Shown: in pieces, positions 56,298 through 64,000 of the stretch
How the letters are laid out: each line of letters begins with the position of its first letter
Numbering within the stretch: the stretch's first letter is position 1
NCBI GenBank assembly: GCA_016714685.1
Contig: JADKCH010000033.1
Location: forward strand, 62,001-126,000
DNA length: 64,000 bases
From: Candidatus Geothrix odensensis
GTDB taxonomy: Bacteria > Acidobacteriota > Holophagae > Holophagales > Holophagaceae
Direction of reading: 5' to 3'
Notes under the pieces: generated by a model
Database searches by the model: none
Told to the model about the DNA's origin: nothing
Seen by the model: only the letters and a program-made list of their open reading frames with translations
Position numbers and translations under genes: made by a program

Positions 56298-57444
56298 ATA
56301 TCTTTTCGATGATCGACGCGATGCCCTGGCCGCCGCCGATGCACATGGTGGCGATGCCGTACCTGCCGCCATCGGTCTCGAGGCGGCTCAGCAGGGTGGT
56401 GAGGATGCGGGCGCCGCTGGCGCCCAGGGGGTGGCCCACGGCGATGGCGCCGCCCCAGGCGTTCACCTTGGCGGGGTCGTAGCCGCCCTCGCGGATCACG
56501 GCCAGGCTCTGGGCGGCGAAGGCCTCGTTCAGCTCCATGGCGTCGATCTGATCCAGCTTCAGGCCGAAGCGGTCCAGCACCTTCTTCACGGCGGGCACGG
56601 GGCCGATGCCCATGCGGTCGGGCTCCACGCCGGCCACGGCGCCGCCCAGGATGCGGGCCCGTGCCTTCAGGCCCAGGGACTTGGCCAGGCCCTCTTCCAT
56701 CACGAGCAGGAAGGCAGCACCGTCAGTGATGGGAGAGCTGTTGCCGGCGGTGGTCAAGCCGTCCACCAGGAAGGCGGGCTTCAGTTCCGCCAGCTTCTCC
56801 ATGCTGGTCTCGGCGCGGACGCACTCGTCCTGCTGCAGCGTGACGGGCTTGCCATCCAGGCCCTTCGTCTCGAAGCGGACCACCTCCTTCTCGAACTTGC
56901 CGGCCTTCCAGGCGGCCGCGGCCCGCTGGTGGCTGGTGAAGGCGAACTCGTCGCATTCCTTGCGGGTGAGTTTGTATTCCTTGGCCAGGTTCTCGGCGGT
57001 GATGCCCATGGAGCAGTAGGCCGCGGGATAGGTCTCGGCGATGAAGGGATCCACGCTGGGGTTGAAGCCCATCATGGGCACCTTGGACATGCTCTCCACG
57101 CCGCCCGCGAGGAAGAGGTCGCCCTGGTTGGCCATGATGGCCCGGGCGGCCATGAGCATGGTCTCCTGGCTGCTGCCGCAGAAGCGGTTGATGGTGGCGG
57201 CGCCCGCCGTGATGGGCAGCCCCGCCCGGAAGCTGATGAGGCGCGCCATGTTCATGCCCTGCTCGCCCTCGGGCATGGCGCAGCCGACGAGCACATCCTC
57301 CAGGCCCGACCAGTCCTTCAGCAGGGGCTTGATGGCTTCGATCACGACGGCACCCAGCTGCTCGGGACGGGTGGCGGCATAGCTGCCCTTGACGCCCCGG
57401 CCGATGGGCGTGCGCTTGGCTTCGACGATGACTGCGGATCGCAT
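56296..57444 (-). CDS. fadA: Acetyl-CoA acyltransferase (thiolase)
   Basis: 382 residues. Final step of beta-oxidation, cleaving 3-ketoacyl-CoA. The acyl-accepting Cys is in INRFCGSSQETMLMAARAI; the C-terminal catalytic His and Cys are in WGGAIAVGHPLGASGARI and ATMCIGGGQGIASI. GGAGG lies upstream of ATG 57444. Forms an operon with fadN, as in Bacillus. Confidence 0.95.
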   Translation of the reverse strand: MRSAVIVEAKRTPIGRGVKGSYAATRPEQLGAVVIEAIKPLLKDWSGLEDVLVGCAMPEGEQGMNMARLISFRAGLPITAGAATINRFCGSSQETMLMAARAIMANQGDLFLAGGVESMSKVPMMGFNPSVDPFIAETYPAAYCSMGITAENLAKEYKLTRKECDEFAFTSHQRAAAAWKAGKFEKEVVRFETKGLDGKPVTLQQDECVRAETSMEKLAELKPAFLVDGLTTAGNSSPITDGAAFLLVMEEGLAKSLGLKARARILGGAVAGVEPDRMGIGPVPAVKKVLDRFGLKLDQIDAMELNEAFAAQSLAVIREGGYDPAKVNAWGGAIAVGHPLGASGARILTTLLSRLETDGGRYGIATMCIGGGQGIASIIEKI

Positions 57445-57513
57445 GGGTCCTCCAATGGGGAAGCAATGTCGGGGTTTCCGAGGAGCCTAGCATCCGCTGA
57501 GATGGGCGTAAGT

Positions 57514-57549
57514 CCCTACCGTGGGTCATGAATCCCCTACCACGGGTCA
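57514..57549. promoter_or_regulatory. Paired 15-bp direct repeat upstream of fadA, candidate operator
   Basis: CCCTACCGTGGGTCA (57514-57528) and CCCTACCACGGGTCA (57535-57549) are 13/15 identical, 21 bp apart (two helical turns). Each has a short dyad ACC-N3-GGT. They lie 70-105 bp upstream of the fadA start on its promoter side. This looks like a tandem regulator site, possibly for fatty-acid degradation genes, but no regulator is in the window. Confidence 0.45.
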
Positions 57550-57647
57550 GCGGGCCGAGCGGAAAGCCGGGAACGGTGAACGACCACGAGGGGTTCGTCA
57601 GCCCGGGTGAACCACCGTCCGAGAACTGCCCCTCTTGCAGTTTCATG

Positions 57648-57830
57648 CTTTTATCGGTGTTCATCGGTGATTCCAAAGATCTTTAGCGCCTCGGCTGGAA
57701 CGAATGCCTGGAATGGCCCATTGGCTTTGAGCCACCGCGTTTTGCCTTCGGTGGCCTTTCCCTTGATCCGGAGGCCCCCGGGGAAAGCATTTTTTGCCAC
57801 CGATGAACACCGATGCACACCGATTAAAAG
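57648..57830. repeat. Intergenic palindrome with iterated CACCGATGAA arms
   Basis: Arms CTTTTATCGGTGTTCATC... (57648-57670) and CACCGATGAACACCGAT... (57798-57830) share 17 bp of perfect complement plus the AAAAG end. The right arm repeats CACCGAT three times. Inside are GCCACC / GGTGGC (57731-57755) and CTTTCCC / GGGAAAG stems. It is in the 523-bp gene-free stretch 57445-57967 between fadA and moxR, which otherwise holds only the paired repeat at 57514 and the string at 57892. Confidence 0.75.
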
Positions 57831-57967
57831 ACTGATAAGGAAAGCAAGGAATGGAGTCGAGGCGGCTCAACCTGGCACTTTGCGTGAAAGCGTGAAATCT
57901 GTGGACGCAGGTTCTCCCTGGTACCCGTTTCCGATCCCTTGGACTGATCCGCAGGATTCCAGGCAAG

Positions 57968-58945
<978 letters not shown>

Positions 58946-58999
58946 GCCCCCTGGGCGACGCACCACGCCCAACCACCCCTCTACCTTCGGAGGCATCCC

Positions 59000-59395
59000 A
59001 TGTCCCGCCCCAAGCTGCTGAAGATCCGCCTGATCTACAGCGTGGAAGGAAGCCAAGTCCCCCTGGAAATCGATGTCGATCCCTGCCGGACGACCTCGCT
59101 CTTCTTCGACGAGCAGGCCGCCGTGGACATCCTTGGCGCCTTCTACGACGACAAGGGCAAGACCATCACCCGGGATCAGGCCATCGCCCGGTTCGGCACC
59201 CGCGCTGAAGCCTGGTTCCCCAAGGGCAAGGACGAGCTGCCCCTGAACAAGAAATTCCTGAAGCTGGCCTGGGGCCTGGAGACGAAGAAGCCCCGCCGCG
59301 GCGGCAGCACCCGCATGGACCCCCGGGCCGATCCGAATGGCCTGCCCATGATCATCTGCAAGGATCCCGACTGCCTGCCGAGCGGTTATCCCTGA
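59000..59395 (+). CDS. Small protein of unknown function
   Basis: 131 residues with GGAGG 7 bp before ATG 59000. The sequence is charged and soluble: KIRLIYSVEGSQVPLEIDVDP, FDEQAAVDILGAFYDDKGKTITRDQAIARFG, then a basic C-terminus and ICKDPDCLPSGYP. I recognise no family. It lies 54 bp after moxR and converges with the kinase gene, overlapping its end by 10 bp. Confidence 0.65.
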   Translation: MSRPKLLKIRLIYSVEGSQVPLEIDVDPCRTTSLFFDEQAAVDILGAFYDDKGKTITRDQAIARFGTRAEAWFPKGKDELPLNKKFLKLAWGLETKKPRRGGSTRMDPRADPNGLPMIICKDPDCLPSGYP

Positions 59396-62300
59396 GGTTG
59401 GTTCCCCGTTTGAATCGCCTGGAGCGGACGGCGGATTTCAGGGTTGTGTGGATCCAGAGTGAAGGCCCGCTGAATGCGGGCTTTCGCTTCCCAGGTCTGA
59501 CCGCGGGCTTCGGCCAACTGCGCCCCGCGTAGCCACAGGGTGGGCAATCGGGAGAAGCGTTTCAAGCCTTCCTGGAACTGGGCCTCACCTTCATCTAGGG
59601 CCCGCTTCCCTTCGATTGTTCCGATCCCCGCAGCCACCCCTTTCCAGAGCGCGACCTCGACAAGATTGGCAACGAGATCGGAATGGAACGGCGCCAATAG
59701 CCTTGCTTGGCGGTAAGCCTGGTCGGCACGCTCCAGCGAGGCTGCTGCACCTGTATGACGGTGGACCGTTTCCCATTGCCCGCGCATCAGGGCAGCGTTG
59801 GCAAGGCCGTAATGGGAACGGAAGCTCGGCCCTTGCCTAAGCACCGCTTCAAAACTACGCATGGACTGCTCCAGCGATGGCCGCGGATCCAATCCGTGGG
59901 TGCGTTCGTATTCGGCCCGTTCCCCCCAGAGGTACCCAAGCAGCTCCCTGGTGGATTTCGCCTCCGGCTCGCGGTCCAGGGCCCGGAGAAGCACCTGCAG
60001 AGCGGCCTCGAAAACCTCCCAGGGGGCCTCCCCTCGCTGGGTGCCCCGGCCGAGACGCCAGATGGACACACGCGTTAATTCGTCTGCCAGCCCTGAGTGG
60101 CTTGGCCTCAAGGCAAAAGCCTGCCGGCCGTGGGCCAGGGCCCGGTCCAGCCAGGGAACCGGATCACCAAGCTCAGGAAATTTCACCGCATAACTTTCCG
60201 CCCGCATGGCGCCTTCGAGGACTTCAAAGGAGGGATCAGGGGCCTCCAGCAGCGGTGCCAGCAGGGCCAGAGCCCTCTTCAGGGGTGCGGCGCCCGGGCG
60301 TCCCGTCACCTGCGCATTGACGGCCTCGGTCGTGAGCAGGGAGGCCTCCAGGATCGCCGCGCGGGGGCCCTTGGGTTCCAGGATCCGGAGAGTCGCCACC
60401 AGGCCTTCCACCCCTGCATGGATGGCGCGGCCCTGCGCGGGATCCGCCACAAACAGGCCATAGCGCATCACGCCGATCCGGCCGGCCAGGCCCAGGGCCT
60501 GAAGATCGCAGGGCGCGGCGGCCAGGGCGGCCTGGGCGCTCCGGTGGGCTTCCGCCAAAATCCCATTCCGCTCAGGGCCGCTCTTCGGCAGGCCCCAGGA
60601 CAGCAGGGCCTGGGCCTCCAGCAGGCGGGCCTCGTAGAACCAGGGGGCCTGCTCCTGCGCCAGTCGGGCCTTGGCGATGGCCTCCTCCCAGCGCCCGGCC
60701 ACCCAGGCCGCCTGTCCTTCCAGGTAGGCCAACGGGATGAGGGAAGCGGTCGCCCCGGATCGCAGCAGCGGCTCGATGCGCGTGGTCGCGCCGGCCTGCA
60801 GCCGGCCCACGGCCTCCTTCCGCGCCTCGTCCGGTCCGATGCGCCAGGCCTCGTCCAGGGCCTTCTGGTGCAGTTCCAGCAGGGCCCGGCCCAGGGCGGA
60901 ACGCAGCTCCAGCGTGTCGAAACCCAGGGCCCGCGCCCGCTCCAGGTGCTCCTGGGCCCGCTCCGGCTGGCCCAGGGCCAGTCGCGCCCGGCCCAGGGCG
61001 TACTGGCCGGGCGCCTCCGCACTGGAGCCCTCCGCGCGCACTTCCGCGTCCAGGAGAGCCACTCGCCCTTCGAGATCCCGCAGCTCGGGTCCCAGGTCGT
61101 GGGGCGGGGACAGCTTCAGGTACCGGGCCAGGGCCTCGATCCGCTCCGCCGCCTGGGCAAAGCGCTGGGCATGGGCGGTCTGGATACGGGACCGCAGCCG
61201 CTCGCGCACCGCGAATCCGCCGAAGATGGCCATGGACAGCACCACGGCGGCCGTGGCCGCCACCAGCACCGTGTGCTTCCGGGCCCAGTGGGCCGCCTTC
61301 TCCAGCCGGGTGGCCGCCCGGGCCTGGATGGGCTCGCCGTCCAGGATGCGCTGCAGATCCTCCCCCAGGGCGCGGGCGGTGGCGTACCGGCGGCGCGGAT
61401 CCTTCTGGAGGCAGGTGAGCACCACGGTCTCCAGGTCGGCCGGGAGCGTGGGTAGACCGCTCCGGAGCGGAACCGGGTCATCCATCACGATGCGGGACAG
61501 GCACTCGAGCCCCTCCCCCGGAAAGGGGGGTGAGCCCGTCAGCAGGGCCTGGAGCGTGGCGCCCAGCGAGTAGACATCCGAGCGGCGATCCAGCAGGGCA
61601 GCCTCGCCGCGGGCCTGCTCCGGGGACATGTAGGCCACGGTGCCGATGATCCGGCCCGTCTGGGTGAGGCCTCGGCTCTCGGTGCCGCGGGCCAGTCCGA
61701 AGTCGAGCACGCAGGCCCGGGTGGAGCCGTCCTCCAGGTGGTCGATCATCAGGTTGGCGGGCTTCAGGTCGCGATGGACGAGCCCCACCCGGTGCGCGGC
61801 GTGGACGCCCTCGCAGATGTCCACCATGTGCCGGAGCAGGGCTTCCAGAGGCAGCGTGGGCGCCGCCTTCTGGAGGGTCGCCCCGCTGAGGTACTGCATG
61901 GCGATGTAGGGCTGGCCGCGCCATTCGCCCACCTCGTATACCCGGCACACGTTGGGGTGATCGACCCGGGCCTGGAGCTGGGCCTCCTGGAGGAAGCGCT
62001 GGAGCAGGTCGGGGTCCTCCCGGCGCAGCAGCTTCAGGGCCACCACCCGATGCAGGGAGGGATCCATGGCCTTGAAGATGCGCCCCATCCCCCCTTCGCC
62101 CAGCAGCTCGAGGTTCTGGAACCGGGCCCAGCGCGCCAGGGTGCGGGCCTGGAAGACGCTGCCTCTGCGGAAGCGCCTGGCCGGATCGGAATGTCCAGCG
62201 GAGGGGCCCGAGGGCTCGGTGTCCGTGGCATTCCCCTCCGATGGCAGGGGCGTCTGGGCCGTGACCTCCATGGACCAGTGGCTGGCTTCCACCTCCTCCA

Positions 62301-62454
62301 GGTCGGCCAGGTCCTGGAGCAGCCGCTGGCGCTCCTCTCCGCTCAGCCGGCCGGCGGCCACCAGGGCGTCCAGGTCGGTGTCCCGGGCCTCCTCGGGCTC
62401 CAGCAGCCCACAGGCCACCGCCAGGGCCAGGGCCCGCTCACCAGCCGTCGACAT
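59386..62454 (-). CDS. Serine/threonine protein kinase with TM helix and TPR tail
   Basis: 1022 residues from ATG 62454. Kinase domain about 113-375: G-loop LLGEGGMGRIF, Lys141, Glu157, HRDLKPAN (227-234), DFG (251-253) and GTVAYMSPEQARG (271-283). The N-terminal 110 residues form a small helical region rich in Glu/Leu. A TM helix (395-416, HTVLVAATAAVVLSMAIFGGF) follows. The C-terminal about 600 residues are tetratricopeptide-like repeats, outside the membrane. Such kinases are common in Acidobacteriota and Planctomycetota; the ligand or target is unknown. Confidence 0.92.
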   Translation of the reverse strand: MSTAGERALALAVACGLLEPEEARDTDLDALVAAGRLSGEERQRLLQDLADLEEVEASHWSMEVTAQTPLPSEGNATDTEPSGPSAGHSDPARRFRRGSVFQARTLARWARFQNLELLGEGGMGRIFKAMDPSLHRVVALKLLRREDPDLLQRFLQEAQLQARVDHPNVCRVYEVGEWRGQPYIAMQYLSGATLQKAAPTLPLEALLRHMVDICEGVHAAHRVGLVHRDLKPANLMIDHLEDGSTRACVLDFGLARGTESRGLTQTGRIIGTVAYMSPEQARGEAALLDRRSDVYSLGATLQALLTGSPPFPGEGLECLSRIVMDDPVPLRSGLPTLPADLETVVLTCLQKDPRRRYATARALGEDLQRILDGEPIQARAATRLEKAAHWARKHTVLVAATAAVVLSMAIFGGFAVRERLRSRIQTAHAQRFAQAAERIEALARYLKLSPPHDLGPELRDLEGRVALLDAEVRAEGSSAEAPGQYALGRARLALGQPERAQEHLERARALGFDTLELRSALGRALLELHQKALDEAWRIGPDEARKEAVGRLQAGATTRIEPLLRSGATASLIPLAYLEGQAAWVAGRWEEAIAKARLAQEQAPWFYEARLLEAQALLSWGLPKSGPERNGILAEAHRSAQAALAAAPCDLQALGLAGRIGVMRYGLFVADPAQGRAIHAGVEGLVATLRILEPKGPRAAILEASLLTTEAVNAQVTGRPGAAPLKRALALLAPLLEAPDPSFEVLEGAMRAESYAVKFPELGDPVPWLDRALAHGRQAFALRPSHSGLADELTRVSIWRLGRGTQRGEAPWEVFEAALQVLLRALDREPEAKSTRELLGYLWGERAEYERTHGLDPRPSLEQSMRSFEAVLRQGPSFRSHYGLANAALMRGQWETVHRHTGAAASLERADQAYRQARLLAPFHSDLVANLVEVALWKGVAAGIGTIEGKRALDEGEAQFQEGLKRFSRLPTLWLRGAQLAEARGQTWEAKARIQRAFTLDPHNPEIRRPLQAIQTGNQPQG

Positions 62455-62585
62455 GCCAGCCGATCTCCACGGGTGTGACTCCTGAGTGACTTGTCCATGG
62501 TGAGGCCATCGCGACCATTCGAGAAGGTACCCTTGGGTTGACCGGCGTGGGGGCGGGAGGCATTCTGGCTCTGGCCCTGGCGCAA

Positions 62586-62854
62586 GGGCCTGATTGCAAA
62601 ATGGGACACGGCCGCGCGAAGGGCGCCGCCCAAGCGAGACAAGGAAAGCGACGATGGCAATAGCGGCACTATTGGCAAGGAGCTTGACGCCGAATCGCGC
62701 CGGGCGCCGCCCTTCGCCCTCCGGGACGGGCCCCGCCGCGCGCCCAGCTGCGTTAGCGGCCTTGAACGATGAACCACGTCGCCCTGCGGCCACTGCCTTG
62801 CTGGATCACGCGGCTGGGCCCGTCGCGACCATGCCCCATTTTGCAATCAGGCCC
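62586..62854. mobile_element. 269-bp element with 20-bp perfect terminal inverted repeats (MITE-like)
   Basis: The ends, 62586-62605 (starting GGGCCTGATTGC) and 62835-62854, are perfect 20-bp inverted repeats. An inner hairpin CAATAG-CGGCA-CTATTG lies at 62658-62674. It carries no convincing gene, only short accidental frames, and no clear target duplication. It sits in the 563-bp gene-free stretch 62455-63017 between the kinase and the ABC permease. The right half looks like a repeat I recall from many unrelated genomes, which is from memory and unchecked. Confidence 0.7.
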
Positions 62855-63017
62855 AAAGGAGGTTCGATGGGACGACACGCCGACCTCTCCGAACCTCCGT
62901 CGAGGGGCGCCGCCCGCTGAGGCGGCAGCCATCCGCTCTTCCGGCTCCCCTGATTCCGCACCCTGAACGGGAACGCGGCGCCTCTCCGCGCGCCGCCTCA
63001 CACCGAACGGAACGGCC

Positions 63018-64000
63018 ATGATCCACCGCTTCCTCGACACTGTCTGGGGCCAGGCGATGAACCTGCTGACGGCGCCCGTGCGGCATCGTCGCTGGATCGA
63101 CCTCCTCGTGCTGGCGGCCCTCGCGGGCACGCTGGCGGCGCTGTGGCTGGTGGGCAAGGAATGGACTGCCGTCCAGCGGCCCACCGTGGAGATCGCCCTC
63201 AGCGCCTGGGCCCTGCCCAAGTACCTGCTGCTGTCCCTCATCCGCGCCATCGCGGCCTATGCCGTGTCCCTGGCCTTCACGCTGGTGGTGGCCTACTGGG
63301 CCGCGAAGGACCCCGTGGCCGAGCGCATCCTCGTGCCCATCCTCGACATCCTCCAGAGCGTGCCCCTGCTGGCCTTCCTGCCGCCGGTGCTGCTGCTCAT
63401 GCTGACCATCTTCCCGCACAGCAACATCGGGCTGGAGTTGTCGGCGGTGCTGCTCATCGTCACCTGCCAGGCCTGGAACATGGCCTTCAGCTTCTACCAG
63501 TCGCTGAAGACGCTGCCCAAGGAGCTGGAGGAGACCTCCAGCCTCTACGGCTTCACCTGGCTGCAGAAGCTGCGCTGGGTGGAGGTGCCCTTCGCCACAC
63601 CTGGCCTGGTCTGGAACTCCATGGTGAGCGTGGCCAACAGCTGGTTCTTCCTCATGTCCGCCGAGGCCTTCCGCGCGGGCAACAAGAACTTCCAGCTCCC
63701 GGGCCTGGGCTCCTACATGAACACGGCGGTGGAGCAGGGCAACGGCCGGGCTCAGATCTACGCGATCCTCACCATGCTGGCGCTGGTGATCGCCCTGGAC
63801 CAGCTGGTCTGGCGCCCCGTGGTGGCCTGGTCCCAGCGCTTCCAGATGGACGACGGCGCCGAGGTGGAGCCCGCCGACAACTGGCTGTTGCGGCTCTTCC
63901 GCCGCTCCCGCCTGCTGAAGTGGCTGGAGAAGCGCCGCAACCAGCGCCTGCACCGGCGCACCCCCCGGCCCACCCTCATCCGGAAGGCCCACGCGGAACT
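63018..64000 (+). CDS. ABC transporter permease, nitrate/sulfonate/bicarbonate type (partial)
   Basis: Runs off the window end in an open frame (at least 327 residues from ATG 63018). Six or so TM helices with the inner-membrane permease motif EETSSLYGFTWLQKLRWVEVPFATPGLVW (EAA loop), as in SsuC/TauC-like permeases. The long basic tail (RRSRLLKWLEKRRNQRLHRR) suggests a second permease half follows, i.e. a fused double permease. The transposon-like repeat lies 163 bp upstream and might affect its promoter. Confidence 0.8.
   Translation, partial: MIHRFLDTVWGQAMNLLTAPVRHRRWIDLLVLAALAGTLAALWLVGKEWTAVQRPTVEIALSAWALPKYLLLSLIRAIAAYAVSLAFTLVVAYWAAKDPVAERILVPILDILQSVPLLAFLPPVLLLMLTIFPHSNIGLELSAVLLIVTCQAWNMAFSFYQSLKTLPKELEETSSLYGFTWLQKLRWVEVPFATPGLVWNSMVSVANSWFFLMSAEAFRAGNKNFQLPGLGSYMNTAVEQGNGRAQIYAILTMLALVIALDQLVWRPVVAWSQRFQMDDGAEVEPADNWLLRLFRRSRLLKWLEKRRNQRLHRRTPRPTLIRKAHAE

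Noticed and set aside
59616..59840. Small plus-strand frames within the kinase gene region
   Set aside because: They are antisense to the TPR tail of the kinase and show no motif.

Overview
The window is 64 kb of GC-rich (roughly two-thirds G+C by eye), densely coded bacterial chromosome, with genes on both strands, short spacers and frequent 1-13 bp gene overlaps. The gene content is that of a Gram-negative bacterium: Kdo transferase (WaaA), a TonB/ExbB/ExbD system, an ArnD-like lipid-A-type deacetylase and many secreted or lipoproteins. Fused SecDF, a Bacillus-type FadN/FadA beta-oxidation pair, PilZ and DUF4388 regulators and a large TPR-tailed Ser/Thr kinase suggest Acidobacteriota, most likely Holophagae (Geothrix-like). 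That assignment is inference from gene content; no rRNA gene is present to test it. There are no tRNA or rRNA genes, CRISPR arrays, prophage or intact transposase genes.

Layout. 0-5 kb (+): secreted M14 peptidase, flavin prenyltransferase ubiX, a PfkB sugar kinase and a secreted protein that runs into a 317-bp block of G and C homopolymers. 5-8.3 kb (-): DUF4388 protein, lipoprotein, ftsX. 8.4-10.4 kb (+): RibB/RibA-like riboflavin enzyme, a cyclic-nucleotide-binding protein and thioredoxin. 10.4-13.6 kb (-): membrane sensor-like protein, response regulator-ATPase, waaA. 13.8-22.4 kb (+): CobW-type GTPase, YcgR/PilZ-receiver protein, tex, lipoprotein, lepB, S1/P1 nuclease and a DUF6929-like gene. 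22.5-27.8 kb (-): small protein, TPR protein, aroB, M28 peptidase. 27.9-35 kb: MsbA-like ABC exporter, secreted protein, Cys-rich protein (-), a ThiE-shikimate kinase fusion, a phosphoesterase and a PilZ protein. 35-37.6 kb (-): small protein, shattered SET-domain gene, POT peptide transporter. 37.8-41.3 kb (+): KefB-type antiporter, ArnD-like deacetylase, TerC. 41.5-45.9 kb (-): tgt-yajC-secDF. 46.1-48.8 kb (+): tonB-exbB-exbD-exbD. 48.8-57.4 kb (-): EamA transporter, DUF512 protein, EF-G paralogue, fadN, fadA. 58-64 kb: moxR, small protein, Ser/Thr kinase (-), a transposon-like repeat and the start of an ABC permease.

Most genes are housekeeping or envelope functions: protein export (SecDF/YajC, LepB), outer-membrane energisation (TonB/ExbBD), LPS inner core (WaaA), fatty-acid oxidation (FadN/FadA), the shikimate pathway (AroB and the ThiE-AroK fusion), riboflavin, and second-messenger signalling (PilZ, CNB).

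The least explained signal is between the genes. One 3'-end module, a terminator hairpin plus a perfect 24-bp palindrome, occurs twice, after secDF and after the EF-G paralogue, with compensatory base changes. A 269-bp element with perfect 20-bp terminal inverted repeats lies upstream of the last gene. Several intergenic palindromes have arms made of short iterated motifs. Several patches carry frameshifts or homopolymer artefacts (about 70-115, 4780-5096, 35400-36040, about 52738), so broken genes there may be sequence errors rather than real decay.
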